Under the pieces are notes generated by a model. The model saw nothing but the letters and a program-made list of their open reading frames with translations, had not been told where the DNA came from and ran no database searches. A stretch of 64,000 nt of DNA from Limnanthes douglasii subsp. nivea (lineage: Eukaryota > Streptophyta > Magnoliopsida > Brassicales > Limnanthaceae). The translations under genes were made by a program, and so were the position numbers. The first letter of the stretch is position 1, and the number at the start of each line of letters is the position of its first letter. Location: positions 236,001,770-236,065,769 of the forward strand of contig JAUPFV010000005.1 in the NCBI GenBank assembly GCA_036936605.1, read 5' to 3'. Shown here piece by piece: positions 47,986 to 61,462 of the stretch.

Positions 47986-50900
47986 TCAAATGGACTTTAA
48001 TCCCATCCCAATAGCCGATTTGTGCACAAGATCTCTATTTAACCCCTTGGTTAAATGATCGGCTAAGTTATATTGAGTTCTCACAAACTCTACTGAAATA
48101 ACATCATGCGTGATACGCTCACGAATCATACTGTGTCTAACACCTAAGTGTCTAGACCTGCCTTTGTAAACTTGTCTATAAACATTGGCCAAGGCAGCCT
48201 CACTATCACATCTGATAGATATAGGTGATATCGGTTTGGGCCACAACGGAATTTCATACATTAAATTTCTTAGCCACTCAGCTTCTTTACTCGCTGCTGC
48301 TAATGCCACAAACTCTGATTCCATTGTTGAATCAGTAATACAAGTTTGTTTCTTAGACGCCCAAGAGACAGCACCTCCCCCAAGTAGAAATACCCATCCA
48401 CTTGTGGAAGAATGATCTTCCATATTAGAAATATAACTCGCGTCTGAATATCCTTCAAGTACAGAAGGAAATCTGGTATAAGTTAAACCATAATTCATGA
48501 TTCCTTTCAAATACTTGAATACTCGATTTAAAGCTTGCCAATGATGCGAACTAGGATTGCTAGTATACCTACTAAGTTTTCCAACAGCAAAGGCAATATC
48601 CGGCCTAGTGCTAGTCATGGCATACATAAGACACCCGATGGCTCTCGAGTATTCAAGTTGAGATACAGCAATACCTTTATTAGGTAGAAGCTTAAGACTA
48701 GGATCTATAGGTGTGCTTACCGGAGAACAATCTTTAAAATTAAATTTATTTAATATCTTCTCAATATAGTGAGATTGAGAAATCGATATACTATTGTTCT
48801 TTCGCTTGATTCTTATACCAAGAATCATTTCAGCTTCCCCCAAATCCTTCATCTCAAAGTTAGATGATAAAAAATTCTTCGTTTCATTAACCTGATTTTG
48901 GTCAGTACCAAAAATCAACATATCATCCACATATAGACAAATCATAACTCCTTCACCAGAATTATCAAATTTGCTATATACACACTTGTCTGCTTGGTTA
49001 AGAATAAATCCATTAGACAATATCACATTATTAAATTTTTGATGCCAATCTTTTGGTGCTTGTTTCAAACCATACAACGACTTTTTCAACTTGCATACCT
49101 TGTTTTCACAACCAGGCATCACAAACCCTTCCGGTTGTTTCATATAAATCTCCTCATCCAAATCACCATTCAAGAATGCTGTTTTAACATCCATTTGATG
49201 AATTACAAGATTGTATACAGATGCAAGTGCAATCAACAATCTAATAGTGGAAATCCTAGCAACCGGAGCATAAGTATCAAAGAAATCAATGCCTTCCCTT
49301 TGTCTAAATCCCTGGATAACCAATCTAGCTTTATACCTTTCAATAGTACCATCTAATTTCATTTTTCGTTTAAATCTCCATCTATTTCCCAATGATTTGC
49401 ACCCAGGAGGTAAATCAGCCAACTCCCATGTATTATTATGCATGATAGACTCTATTTCATCCTGGATAGCTTCTTTCCAGAATGCAGCATCCCTTGATGC
49501 CATAGCATCACTAAAAGTCCTTGGATCATCTTCAATAACAAAACAGTATTGATATTGATAGTCAATCTTATCTCTTGACCCTTCAACTAAATATAGTTGA
49601 AAATCAGATCCGTACGACTTAGCTTTTCTGGCTCTAGTACTTCTCCTTGGTTCAGAAGGTCCAGGTACACAATTGGTACCACTTGATATATTTTCAATTT
49701 CACTTGAGTTCCTATTCAAAGAGTTTTGAATCAAATCTCTAGGTCTAGGTATAGAAGTAAATCTCTCTTCATCAAATATTGCATCTCTTGACTCGATAAC
49801 TGTGTTCACCGACACATAGTCATTAGATTCTAACACATAGAACCTATATGCAATGGAATGCTCAGCATACCCAATGAAGATACAATCTATACCTCTTTCA
49901 CCCAAATTTTTCCTTTTAGGTTCAGTGAGTCTTACAACAGCTCTACAACCCCAAACTCTCAGATAATTTAGTGTTGGAGGCTTCTTAAACCAAAGCTCAT
50001 ACGGGGTCATCTTATTCCTTTTAGTAGGAACACGATTCAATAAATAACAGGCTGTTAACATAGCCTCACCCCAGAATCCTTCACTCAAACCCGAATATGA
50101 CAACATGGAATTAACCATTTCTTTCAAAGTCCTATTCTTCCTTTCAGCTATACCATTTTGTTGTGGTGTATAAGGAGCCGTGGTTTGATGAATTATACCC
50201 GTAGACTGAAAATATATAGGATCATAATATTCACCTCCTCTATCCGTACGTAGATTTTTAATCAAATCATTCTTATGTAGCTCAACTTCTTCCTTATAGA
50301 TTTTAAACTTATCAAGAGCTTCATTTTTAGCATGCAACAAATAAATGTAGCAATATCTAGATGCATCATCAATAAAAGTAATAACATACTTTTTATTTCC
50401 TAATGAAGGTGTAGCATGGAAATCACATAAATCACTATGTACTAGTTCCAATATTTTGGAAACTCGGTTAACATTATTGAAAGGTTTTCTAGTTATCTTA
50501 GTTAACATGCAAGTTTTACATTTTTCATTATTTGCATCAACAGGAGGAATAAGGCTCATTTTAGACATGTCTTTTATTCTTTCATAATGAACATGTCCTA
50601 ATCTAGCATGCCATAATTCTGTTTTATTTATATTTCTACACACACTAGTAGAAGTCATGCAAACAGAATCATTTTCGAACGAAACATTAATATTTAACAT
50701 AAACATACCATTACATAAATATCTGAATCCCATAAATACACCATGTTTTGACAAAACATATTTGCCACTTTCGTACACTTGTTTGAAACCACAATTGTTT
50801 AAAACAACACCAGACAAAAGATTCTTTCGAATCCCAGGAACATACAATACATTGTTCAATAATATGTACTTTCCAGAAGTAAATAGTAATTTAACATTTC

Positions 50901-51051
50901 CTAGTCCTTTGATTGGTTCAGTAGCAACATTTCCCATCTTAAGTGAAGGTCCATCTTCAATCGGTTGAAAATTACTAAACCATCGAAGATCCTTACATAC
51001 ATGACTTGTTGCTCCCGAATCAACCCACCAAGCAACATCATCATCCTGCAC
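47986..51051 (-). CDS. pol: Copia pol polyprotein (protease, integrase, RT, RNase H)
   Basis: An uninterrupted frame of 1021 codons. Protease DSGATS at residues 11-16. GAG-pre-integrase zinc motif HARLGH...CKTC at about 147-190. Integrase core with D in HSDLCDF, D in FIDDASRY, and the Glu within GIAERKN at about 300. RT from about 545 with [15 protein letters not shown], the YVDDMLIF catalytic box near 705 and the LKDLG-type [16 protein letters not shown]. RNase H with GYSDASY near 870, [11 protein letters not shown], and a closing [11 protein letters not shown]. All key catalytic residues are present. The same frame is open further upstream to about 51190, where it should join gag; the ATG at 51051 is just the first methionine in that frame. 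In this family gag and pol are normally one frame, so pol expression here depends on bypassing the break. Confidence 0.95.
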   Translation of the reverse strand: MQDDDVAWWVDSGATSHVCKDLRWFSNFQPIEDGPSLKMGNVATEPIKGLGNVKLLFTSGKYILLNNVLYVPGIRKNLLSGVVLNNCGFKQVYESGKYVLSKHGVFMGFRYLCNGMFMLNINVSFENDSVCMTSTSVCRNINKTELWHARLGHVHYERIKDMSKMSLIPPVDANNEKCKTCMLTKITRKPFNNVNRVSKILELVHSDLCDFHATPSLGNKKYVITFIDDASRYCYIYLLHAKNEALDKFKIYKEEVELHKNDLIKNLRTDRGGEYYDPIYFQSTGIIHQTTAPYTPQQNGIAERKNRTLKEMVNSMLSYSGLSEGFWGEAMLTACYLLNRVPTKRNKMTPYELWFKKPPTLNYLRVWGCRAVVRLTEPKRKNLGERGIDCIFIGYAEHSIAYRFYVLESNDYVSVNTVIESRDAIFDEERFTSIPRPRDLIQNSLNRNSSEIENISSGTNCVPGPSEPRRSTRARKAKSYGSDFQLYLVEGSRDKIDYQYQYCFVIEDDPRTFSDAMASRDAAFWKEAIQDEIESIMHNNTWELADLPPGCKSLGNRWRFKRKMKLDGTIERYKARLVIQGFRQREGIDFFDTYAPVARISTIRLLIALASVYNLVIHQMDVKTAFLNGDLDEEIYMKQPEGFVMPGCENKVCKLKKSLYGLKQAPKDWHQKFNNVILSNGFILNQADKCVYSKFDNSGEGVMICLYVDDMLIFGTDQNQVNETKNFLSSNFEMKDLGEAEMILGIRIKRKNNSISISQSHYIEKILNKFNFKDCSPVSTPIDPSLKLLPNKGIAVSQLEYSRAIGCLMYAMTSTRPDIAFAVGKLSRYTSNPSSHHWQALNRVFKYLKGIMNYGLTYTRFPSVLEGYSDASYISNMEDHSSTSGWVFLLGGGAVSWASKKQTCITDSTMESEFVALAAASKEAEWLRNLMYEIPLWPKPISPISIRCDSEAALANVYRQVYKGRSRHLGVRHSMIRERITHDVISVEFVRTQYNLADHLTKGLNRDLVHKSAIGMGLKSI

Positions 51052-51068
51052 ATAAAATGCTTCAGATA

Positions 51069-52061
51069 TTAGAGATATATAATTTTGACCAGAATTAGAA
51101 TTCTGAAATAAAATCTGACCTTGTTGCTTTTCAGGATCCTTAGATCCACTTGAACCAGCATTGTGTCCACTTGAACCAGCATTTTGTTCCCACTTGGACC
51201 AACATTATTTTTGCCTTTTCCAACTCGACAATCCCTTCTAAAGTGACCAGGTTTGCCACATTTCCAGCATGCTATTTTAGGCTTTTTGCTGTTGAAATTA
51301 CTGTTTTTGTTGTTTCCTTTAAACTTTCGTTTATTCCCCTTATCTGTATTTCCATTCTTAAAGAATCCACTGTTTTCAGCCATATTTACAGATGAGTTTC
51401 CCACTTGGTTTTTACCCTTGGGATTACTTAATTCATCTTGAGCCCTTAGAGACTCTTCAATCTTAAAATGACTACCAAGTTCGACTAGAGTCATTTCTTC
51501 CTTGTTGTGTTTCAGCGTGTGTTTAAAATCCTTCCACGAAGGAGGCAATTTGTCAATAACAGAAGAAACCGAAATACATTCGTCCATTTTCATATTGTGT
51601 TGAACAAATTGACCCAGAATTCTTAGTAGTTCATTATACTGTTCCATTACAGGTCTAGAGTCAACCATTTTGTAATTTATAAAATTACTAACCAGGAACT
51701 TCCTACTAGAAGCATCTTCTGCCATGTATTTTGATTCTATAGAATCCCATAATTCTTTTGCAGATTCGACATTTTGGTATACATCAAACAAAGTATCAGA
51801 CATACCGTTTAATATATGGCCTCGGCAAATGTAGTCATCATTCTCCCACTTGCTGCGCCTCCTCGTTTGTTCCAATGTTTCATTCTCAGTGATCTCTGGC
51901 CAGGGGGTACTCAAGACATACACAACCTTGAGTGTAGTCAACAGAAAATGCATCTTTTTCTGCCATCGTCTGAAATCATGTCCTTCGAACTTGTCCAACT
52001 TAGCGAATTTACTTGTCATCTCCTTCGCAGATTCTCCTCCGTTCGTCATCTCTATCTTCAT
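51069..52061 (-). CDS. gag: Copia gag (capsid and nucleocapsid), frameshifted at its end
   Basis: Starts at the ATG at 52061; a TTG lies in frame just before it. Residues about 60-190 form the UBN2/retrotran_gag capsid region ([15 protein letters not shown], then [14 protein letters not shown]). A Lys/Asn/Gly-rich stretch precedes the zinc knuckle [14 protein letters not shown] at about 265-278, with all four CCHC ligands present. Shortly after, near 51190, the frame departs from that of pol: the last 30 or so codons (from about GNKMLVQ) read a repeated segment in the wrong frame and stop at 51069. A single-base loss around a run of G would explain this. The affected stretch contains a small tandem repeat (period about 21 bp). 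Confidence 0.93.
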   Translation of the reverse strand: MKIEMTNGGESAKEMTSKFAKLDKFEGHDFRRWQKKMHFLLTTLKVVYVLSTPWPEITENETLEQTRRRSKWENDDYICRGHILNGMSDTLFDVYQNVESAKELWDSIESKYMAEDASSRKFLVSNFINYKMVDSRPVMEQYNELLRILGQFVQHNMKMDECISVSSVIDKLPPSWKDFKHTLKHNKEEMTLVELGSHFKIEESLRAQDELSNPKGKNQVGNSSVNMAENSGFFKNGNTDKGNKRKFKGNNKNSNFNSKKPKIACWKCGKPGHFRRDCRVGKGKNNVGPSGNKMLVQVDTMLVQVDLRILKSNKVRFYFRILILVKIIYL

Positions 52062-52088
52062 CAATAAGACCAGAATATTTCAATAAAA
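52062..52088 (-). other. Copia leader without canonical primer-binding site
   Basis: Only 27 nt separate the 5' LTR from the gag ATG. The usual plant copia primer site begins TGGTATCAGAGC right after the LTR. Here the sequence starts TTTTATTGAAATATT, and the only TGG lies 17 nt in (CTGGTCTTATTG). Confidence 0.7.
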
Positions 52089-52254
52089 TGTAGAAAATAG
52101 TGTTTCGTTTCCGGATAATCTCTGAAGTCTTGTAAACAATTTCTTATTGAAATATTTTTGGGGTTCTCCAAAAATTTCAATTGGATAAAATCAGAGATAT
52201 ATACTTTGAACAGAGAGGATGAAAATGATATGTTCTTCTTTTCAACAGAACCCA

Positions 52255-52262
52255 TATTTATA
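52255..52262 (-). promoter_or_regulatory. TATA box of the copia 5' LTR
   Basis: TATAAATA on the minus strand, the best core promoter match in the LTR, about 170 bp before its gag-proximal end. The same octamer is in the 3' LTR at 47157-47164. Confidence 0.65.
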
Positions 52263-52414
52263 AATTCGACCAACCAAAAACAGTTTGGAAGTTAGGGCAG
52301 TTAGGGTATCTTAACTGATTTTGTAATAAAACGGCTATAATTTAAAATTTGAATAAAACGGTCAAATTTTAAATTTCGAAATTCTGTTGACTTGCAACAA
52401 TAGCCGTGACCCCG

Positions 52415-52433
52415 CAAGGGGCTCCGCCCCTTG
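52415..52433. other. GC-rich hairpin in the copia LTR
   Basis: CAAGGGGCTCCGCCCCTTG forms an 8-bp stem with a 3-nt loop. An identical copy is in the other LTR at 47317-47335. It is the only strongly GC-rich spot in an otherwise AT-rich LTR, so it may be a structural or regulatory element. Function unknown. Confidence 0.7.
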
Positions 52434-52552
52434 ACCCCGCTAATCGTGATATAATCTAACAAGCGTGCACTCCGCACTCTACGACTTGTTTGATAATATA
52501 TCATGATTAAATTGGTCGACTAGTCGATCCAATTACACTTAAATAAATAGCA

Positions 52553-52557
52553 TTGGG
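52553..52557. repeat. Target-site duplication, right
   Basis: TTGGG immediately after the LTR, identical to 46986-46990. Confidence 0.95.
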
Positions 52558-54736
52558 GACTTTGAATTATACTCCTCATTTGTCGTGGTTAAAAACGGAG
52601 CGCATAGAAATACTTCACACATAAAAAGGTATGATACGACTTATCCCAATCTCGATGAGGCACTTTGTCCATGTGCAAAAAATTACTTCAGCTTTCTTAA
52701 AGATGATGCGTATGCAGGCTCGTCAACTTTATTGATAAAGACAAGTAAAACTTATACATTAAGAGTTATTATAAATATGTTAAAAAATTGAAAATAATAA
52801 TACCTACTCTCATCCACTAATTATAGGTAAACATATGATCATGGAGCAACCTTCCAATTTCTCAATCACCGCACAAAAAAATAATAAAAAATTATTCTAA
52901 GTCTTTTTTACATCTGGTAACTTCTCCACTACATTGTATTTACCTGATAGAGACAAAAAAACACAAGAAATTTATTACCACAACTCAATGTGGTTAAAAA
53001 CTTTGTCATGGTAAAAGGAAACTTTGTCATTATCAAGGTTATTAACAACCTCTAACTATGTGGTGCTAGTTGACTATGACATATACTTGAAAGTCAAAAG
53101 ATTCAAGAAGTACCAGATGCAGGGGCAATAGCACCCCTAACTCAAAAATTATAAAACATTATTTCATTTTCAAAATAATGTGTAGGTATTTCACCATCTA
53201 TCATAACCTTAATTTTCATACAACCGGGCAGCTCATTACACTCTCATCATCATTATATATAACCTTCATTTGTGGGAATATATTATTCTTCGAGGATATT
53301 AACCATAGTCCCTCTATTATTTTTTTAAAAAACATTATCATGTTGCGCACCTGTTGTAGAGGTATATCCGATACTGACGCATGTTATAGAAGATGATTTA
53401 TGAGTAGGGATCCTTGCACCACTAGTATAATAGATATCAGAAAGGTAACACATAGATCATCAACTTAATGTTTCTCCTCCAAGATGGACTCCAACGCTCG
53501 AGATTTGCGTCGAGTCTTCCAAAATGAAAAGCTTTCTAATTCTAAACTAATAACTTGGTTATGTACCATCTTTTTTTCTTCCATAGAGTAAGAACATAGA
53601 TGTTGAGTGCTCTAATGAACGAATTTTTTGGGTTGAAAATATTAAGATAACCAAAAAAACATACAACATACCTAGTGTTACATTTCATATTGGACAAAAA
53701 AAATCTCAACCGTCCACGCTACAGTGAGACCTCAGTTTACAAAGGGACTTCGTTTAAAAATAGACCTCAGTTTACAAAGGGACTTCGTATGAAAAGAGAC
53801 CTAATGTATTACTTTAAAAACATTGAACACCAAAATATGCAATAATAAACATGTTTTTTTTAATTTAATCAACCCATCGTGATTTTATATAACCCTAAAT
53901 CCATATCAATAACTAGCTCATTCATCATACAATCCCAATTATGTGTGATATTTATAGAAAATTAAATCAACGTGGTTTTTTTATAAAATTATTGAAACAT
54001 ACATACAATCCTATTAACTATGATATTAATTGATAAAATATATTGATTTACTTAATGTATCTATTACACCAAGATTGTTCCCTTTAATGTTCGATACTAC
54101 TAAGAATGTGAAATTACTTACTTGTTAAGTTGTTCATCTTAGTAGTGATTGATTATAATGATGATGTTGTTTCTTTTTATCTTATTCGCTTGAATAATTT
54201 GAATCCATTGTGTCCGCATGTTTCTTCAATATTTTAAATGAAACTGTATCTACAAGAACACTAGATGAACAAAACACAAACACAAATAAGAAAACACGAT
54301 GAACTAAATACAAAGAGGTAAATATAAAAAAACAACTTTTATTGATATTTGGTTCTTCAAACCACTAGAGCACATATATTGATACGAAAAGTGGAAAGAA
54401 TACAGTCGTAAATCTCCTTATATATAATAAAACTTAGGTTTAACTTGAACCTAACTGCAATACCCATTTAGTTAGCTCTCCGGTTAGGGACCATAACCAA
54501 TTAAAATTGATTCTAATATATTTACTCTCTAAATTTATTGGTTCAGTCTTAAGTGTGAATATTTGGGTATAACCAACTCGGTATTTATATTTATACCTCC
54601 ATAATGGGTTACCTATTAGTTAATTTCCGACTTATATAAATAACTTAATCACTTATTAATTTTTTTTCTTATGATAATTACTAAATACATCATGAACATA
54701 TTGATTCATAAATTTCTAAAAAAATGAGTTTGTATG

Positions 54737-54770
<34 letters not shown>

Positions 54771-54848
54771 GTTATTATTTTTTTTATTTTCCCTAATTGT
54801 TATTGGTTGGACTTTTTTTAATCGTTTTTTTATTCTTCTTAGTATTTA

Positions 54849-54887
<39 letters not shown>

Positions 54888-56460
54888 GAAAACATGTGAT
54901 ATTAAAAAAAAGAAACTCAATAAAAATGAAGGAAATGAATTTAACATGATTAAATTAAAATTTGACTTAATTGGTGAATTAGTATTTTGGATATATCCAA
55001 TATAGACCCACGATGTTCAATAGCACAACACAAATACGACCATATGACCTTTAACAAAATCAAAGATAACATCTCGAATAGTACTTTAAATATTGTTTTA
55101 CAATCTATTGAAAACGATGAACCTTTTCTTTGTGATAAATCTATGTCAATGGAAAAGGTTCGGAGAGATAATTGAACTTTTTCGGTTCATATTTTGATGT
55201 CTTTATAAGCTAATGGAACAATTAATTATATCGAATCGTTAATAGTAAAAAAACGTGCAATAATATTAGTTGCAAAGTATGAGTTTTTCTATAAAATATG
55301 TCACATAAAATAACATTAAGTGTACCATCAACCTTCTATAAATGTGATTGCGGAGTTTGAACGATTTTTTATTGTTTTTATAGCCATCCAGATGGATCGA
55401 AAATGGTTGCACGGTCTCTTCACTATATTGTTATGAATAATGATTCGGTCTATGTGTTAGTATTTTCTATGTGTTAGTATTTTGTAGTATGGATTAGTTA
55501 TAAACATTTGGTATAAGTATCAACTATTTAAAAATAGTACAAGTATCCAATATTGTATGAAAATATCATCAATGAGATTGACGATCACATCAAAATTTAA
55601 CTGCACCTCTCATTTTGTATCGAACATCCAAAACTATATGTATTTAACCATTACAAAATGCACCCGCTAAGATGTCTAAAAAATAAATTGGATTTAATTT
55701 TTTAAAAAATAACAACCATTTTATCAATGAACTTATTTGATGTTGGAATTTAATGTTTGTTGTTGAATTAAAATCATTTTGATATTATAATTTATTTATT
55801 ATAAATTTCTATAATAAAAAAAAGAAGCACCATGTGCACCAATATGTCCTTCTTGTATCACATTGTATAAATGAGAAACAACATATTAAGAACTAATAAT
55901 TACATTTCCTATATAAATATTTGGAGATTCAAAATCGTAACAATAAACATCACATTATAACATTAATTATAAAACTATAACATTATAATCATATTATAAA
56001 CATTACACATAAAATAAAATAATTATCATAAGAAGAATTATATCATTACATATTTATTAGTTTGGTGTACACATCCATTTCTATTTGATCCAATTTATTT
56101 TTCAATGAAGGTCATATTCACCTCGTTCGACATTCTAATTTATTAAAACACAAATAAAACTCTTCAAACACATATTGTGCTATATAATACGGGAGATCAC
56201 AGATCCAATAATTTAGAATTTATTTCATATATTCGTGTCATGATAGAGACTTACTCATGTCTACGTATTGGGTCTGATTTATATTGTAAATATATATTAT
56301 TTATACTATTCATTAAAAATTGTGTTAATTATTTTTTTCAATGGCTTGCAACAAGCATGAATCATCGAGCGTAGTCTACTTCATATCTTGAATCTTAGAA
56401 ATATATTTTATTAAAAAAATTATAGATTAAAATATAAGAGAGTTTTGATTAGTATATATA
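52558..56460. other. AT-rich intergenic DNA
   Basis: No gene recognised. It contains a 35-bp tandem repeat at 53727-53800 and two long TA microsatellites (54738-54765 and 54849-54885). ORFs at 52585-52791, 53178-53396 and 54987-55175 (plus) have no recognisable domains. Composition is about three quarters AT throughout. Confidence 0.55.
53727..53800. repeat. 35-bp tandem repeat, two full copies and one start
   Basis: AGACCTCAGTTTACAAAGGG begins at 53727 and 53762; a third AGACCT start is at 53797, after which the sequence diverges. Confidence 0.85.
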
Positions 56461-59400
56461 AAAATATTAACCTAAAAATAGGTTAAAGTAATTACAAATA
56501 AAATCGGATAAATTGTCATCTCTAGTACTAGCTATCGTATAGATGACTATGTGTGAATTATGAATAATTATTCTAACCTATTTAATAATTATTCTAATAA
56601 TTAAAAACGTATTTAATATGACTAACCTATTTAACGCGAAGAAGTTCTTGTGAATGAAAATATAACAAAAATAGCTACTTCTTCCACTTATGGGAGACCT
56701 GCTTCAAAAATAAAAAACAGAAACGTTAAATACAAATTTTACTGTTATACCCATTATCAAATAGAGAGGGGAATGTGGGAAGTAATTTCAATGTGATTCT
56801 TTGTTTAAACAGTGTAAGCAGCTTCCGTTTAATAAAATATAAAGATTAAGGATAAAAGCATGAGCTTGTAGTAATAAATTTATATTAAAACTAGTAGTTC
56901 AAATTTATTGTGATATTATATATCGGCTCAGAGCTACAAAAATCATTGTGGGTTTTAGAAGTTTCATTTTATTATTTAACTATATTGGATAAAGTCAAAT
57001 GAGTTTCTATTAGGTTAGAACAATATTTTAAAAAACTAAAAGTATTTTATTTCTTTTAATGAGGGGGATACTCACGTCATAATATGCAAAATCGAAATTC
57101 GAACCGAACTCGAACGGTTAATAAAAATAAAACCATAACCCGTCCTGTTTTTTTTTTCTATTTCTGAGTAACCTGTCCAGCATGATCAGTTTTGTTCAGA
57201 TACCCACAGTTTCTGGTCAAATTGTCATCTCTAGTACTAGCTAGACTATGTGTCAATTATGAATAATTAATCTAGATAATGTAGTTTTTAGTGGCTTATT
57301 TCTTCGAATATCTTGTTTTGTCTGTCTATTAAACATCGAAATCAAATGTACTAGCTATCATATAGATGGATATGTGTCAATTATGATTAATTATTCTAGA
57401 TAGTTTAGTTTTAAATGGCTTATTTCTTTATATATTGGTTCATTAGGTTTATTGTTTGAATGATCCATCAAGGTAAACTAGATCCCTTACAAGCTAAACT
57501 AGATCTATGTATATTAAGTTTGTTGCGTTTAGTCATCTTACGAGTTTAGTCTACCCCGGACCGTTAAGCATAGCTAGCCAAACAATCTGGTCTGAGACGG
57601 GTTTGATAGGATATCGGACTGGTCCAACCTAGACCATTAAACAAAAAGAGTCAAACAGTTTGACCCACTAATAACATAAGAAAAATATAAACACAAAATA
57701 ACAGAATACAAACTAAAATGTAGCAAAACAAGTATACAAACTAACATGTAGCAAAATAAAAAAATAAGAACACTAGAGAAAGGTTTTCCTCAACTTTGTA
57801 TTCCTTTAATGTAGTTTTGTCTTTCAAAAATTTCCTTGCTAATAAACATCAGCACCCTGCATTATCAATTTTCTTGATATCCGCAACGTGCTAACAAAAA
57901 ACCAATCAACATACAAAATAAAAATCCTTATATAGTTACGACAAACAGTTTTTATTCAACTACTTAGCAATATATATCAACACGAACATATAAACAACAC
58001 CTTACATTGTCTATACACTACTACTTAACAATATATAAACAATACAAATCCTTATCTAAAGCATTATAAAAAGATAGCCTATACGGTTATGGCAAAAGTT
58101 TTTTCCTCAACTACTTAGCATTATATACTACTACTATTTAATATAAACAACAATATATAAACAACAAATTGCGTCGTCTCTATAAATCCACAATATAAAC
58201 AAACACCTTGCATTATCTTTATACTACTACTATATTATATTATATTATATTATATTATATATATAACCTATTTAACGCAAAGAAGTTCGTGTGAATGAAA
58301 ATAAAACAAAAATAGCTACTTCTTCTGCTTATGAGAGACTTGCTTCAGAAATAAAAAACAGAAACGTTCAATACTAATTTTACTGTTATATCGATTATTA
58401 AATAAAGGGAATGTGAGAAACTATTTCAATTTGATCATGTGCTTAAAGAGCTTCGGTTTGATAAAAGAGAAATATTAAGGACAAAACATGAGCTAGTCGT
58501 AATAAATCTATATTAAAACAGTAGTTCAAATTTATTGTGATATTATATATCGATCTTAGAGCTACAAAGTCATTGTGGGTTTTAGCTGTTTCATTCAATT
58601 ATTTAACTATATTGGATAAAATCAAATGGGTTTTTATTGGGTTAGAATAATATTTTAAAAAAATAAAAGTATTTTATTATTTTTTAACGAGGCGGATATT
58701 CGCGTCATAATATGCAAAACTGAAACCCAAACCGAACCCGGATAGGTAATAAAAATAAAACGATAACCCGCCCATTTTTTTCTATTTCTGAATAACCTGC
58801 CCTGCCGGTTCAGTTCGGTTCAGATATCCATGGTTTCGAGTTAAATTACCATATGTAGTACTAACTATGGTATAGATGACTATGCGTCCATTATGATTAA
58901 TTATGATTAATTATCTTGTATTTATGTCTATCGAGCAACGAAATCAAAGATACCAGCTATCGAATAGATGATTATGTGTCAATTATGATTAATTATTCTA
59001 GATAGTGTAGTTTTTAATAGTATATTTTTTCCATATATTAGTTCATTAGGTTTATTCTTTGAAGGATCCCATCAAGGTAAGCTAGATCCTTTACAGGTTA
59101 AACTAGATGTATGTATATTAGGTTTATTGTTTTAGTCATGTTACCGGGTCGATCCACCCCGGACCATTAAGCATAGGGAACTAAACAATCTGGTCTAAGA
59201 TGGGCTCGATAGGCTATTAGACCGTTCCAACCTGGACCATTAAACAAAAAAAGGGCTAAACATTTTGTCCTGCTAATAACATAAGAACAAAATAAACACA
59301 AAATGACATTGTACAAAAAAACAGAATACAAACTAAATTGTAGAAAAATAAGTATACAAACTAAAATGTTGCAAATTAACAACATAATATTACTAGAGAA

Positions 59401-61462
59401 GCCTTTTCCTCAACTTTGTTTTCTCTAATGTATTTAATCTTTCATAACTTTCATACTAGTAAACATTAAGACCTTACATTGTCTCTATGATTTTCTTGAC
59501 ATCAGCAACCTTCAAACAAAAAACCGATCAACATACAAAATAAAAATTCTTAGGTCATAAACTGTATAAAACCTACCCAAATGTAATATCAAAACACAGC
59601 CCACATAGTTACAATAAGATATTTTTCCTCAACTATTTAGCAATATATATTAACCGCAACATACATACAACACCTTTCATTGTCTCTATAAACCCTCATT
59701 ATAAACAACACATTGCATTGTCTTTTACATTATCTTTATACTACTACTTAGCAATATATATATATATATATATATGCAAGCATTATCAAAAGATAGTTTA
59801 TACAGTTACGATAAAAGCCTTTTCCTTAACTACTTAGCATTATATACTACTACTATTTAATATAAACAACAATATATAAACATCTCCTTGCATTGCCTCT
59901 ATAAATCCTCAATAAAAACAAACACCTTGCATTGTCGCTATATATATAGAAAATTGAAGCGAAAAACTAACTTATTTAACACGAAGAAGTTTTTGTGAAT
60001 GAAAAGATGACAAAAATAGCATTATATGCAAAATCTATTGTGATATTATATACCAGCCCTGAGCTACAAAAGTCATTATGGGTTTTAGAAGTTTCATTCT
60101 ATTATTTAACTATATTGGATAAAGTCAAATGAGTTTCTATTTGGGTAGAACTATATTTTAAAAATATAAAAGTATTTAATTATTTTTTTAATGAGGGGGA
60201 TACCCACGTCATAATATGCAAAATCAAAACTTGAACCGAACCCGAACGGGTAATAAAAATAAAACCATAACCCGCCCTGTTTTTTTCTATTTCCGAGTAA
60301 CCCGTCCAGCCTAATCAGTTTTGTTCAGATACCCACAGTTTATGGTTAAATTGCCATCTCTAGGTACTAGCTATCGTAGATGACTATATGTCAATCATGA
60401 ATAATTATTCTAAATAATGTAGTTTTTAATGGCTTATTTATTCGTATATCTTGTTTTGTCTGTCTATCAAACATCGAAATCAAATGCACTAGCTATCATA
60501 AAGATGGATATGTGTCAATTATGATTAACTATTCTAGATAGTTTAGTTTTAAATGGCTTATTTCTTCATATATTGGTTCATTAGGTTTATTGTTTAAATG
60601 ATCCATCAAGGTAAACTAGATCTCTTACCAGCTAAACTAGATCTATATATATTAAGTTTATTGTGTTTAGTCATGATATCAGGTCGGTATACCCCGGACC
60701 GTTAAGCATAGGTAGCCAAACAATCTGGTCTGAGACGGGTTCGATAGGATATCGGACCGGTTTAACCTAGATCATTAAACAAAAAGAGCCAAACAATTTG
60801 GTCCGCTAATAACATAAGAACAAAATAAACACAAAATAACAGTGTACAAAATAATAGAATACAAACTAAAATGTAGCAAAACAAGTATACAAACTAACAT
60901 GTAGCAAAATAAGAAAATAAGATTACTAGAGAAGGGTTTTCCTCAACTTTATATTCCTCTAATGTTGTTTCATCTTTCAATACATTCCTTGCTAGTAAAC
61001 ATCAGCACCCTGCATTATCGATTTTCTTGATATCCGCAACGTGTTAACAAAAAACCGATTAACATACAAAATAAAAATCCTTAGGTCATAAACATTAAAA
61101 AAACATAACCAAAAGCAATATCAAAACACAACCCATATAGTTACGACAAAAAGGTTTTCTTCAACTACTTAGCAATATATATCAACAACAACATATAAAC
61201 ATCACCTTACATTTTCTATACACTACTACTTAGCAATATATAAACAGTACAAATCCTTATCTAAAGCATTATCAAAAGATAGCCTATACAGTTACATAAA
61301 AAGTTTTTTCCTCAACAACCTAGCATTATATGCTACTACTATTTACTATAAACAATAACATATAAACAGCAAATTGCATTGTCTTTATAAACCTACAATT
61401 TAAACAAACACCTTGCATTGTTTTTATACTACTACTATATTATATCTAGAAAACTACCCTAT

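Larger units (their letters stand above)
46991..52552 (-). mobile_element. Ty1/copia LTR retrotransposon, 5562 bp, recent insertion
   Basis: Two 464-bp LTRs (46991-47454 and 52089-52552) begin TG and end CA and are flanked by the 5-bp direct repeat TTGGG. Only three substitutions separate the LTRs (0.65%), so the insertion is young in evolutionary terms. The coding strand is minus: 5' LTR at 52089-52552, gag, pol, polypurine tract, 3' LTR at 46991-47454. Domain order protease-integrase-RT-RNase H defines Ty1/copia. Pol is open over its full length; the only coding defect seen is a frame break between gag and pol. The leader between 5' LTR and gag ATG is only about 27 nt and lacks a recognisable initiator-Met primer-binding site. 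Confidence 0.98.
52089..52552 (-). repeat. Copia 5' LTR
   Basis: 464 bp, the promoter-bearing LTR. A TATAAATA box on the minus strand at 52255-52262 would place the transcript start roughly 30 nt further towards gag. That puts the GC-rich hairpin (52415-52433) upstream, in U3. The short ORF visible in this LTR is the same as in the other LTR and has no known domain. Confidence 0.97.

Noticed and set aside
48185..49552. Plus-strand ORFs at 48185-48415, 48994-49356 and 49289-49552
   Set aside because: They lie antisense within the intact copia pol frame and have no features of their own.
51175..51200. Canonical -1 slippery heptamer at the gag/pol frame break
   Set aside because: The bases around the break (AGTGGGAACAAAA) do not form an X-XXY-YYZ heptamer in the gag frame, so a simple base loss is the first explanation.
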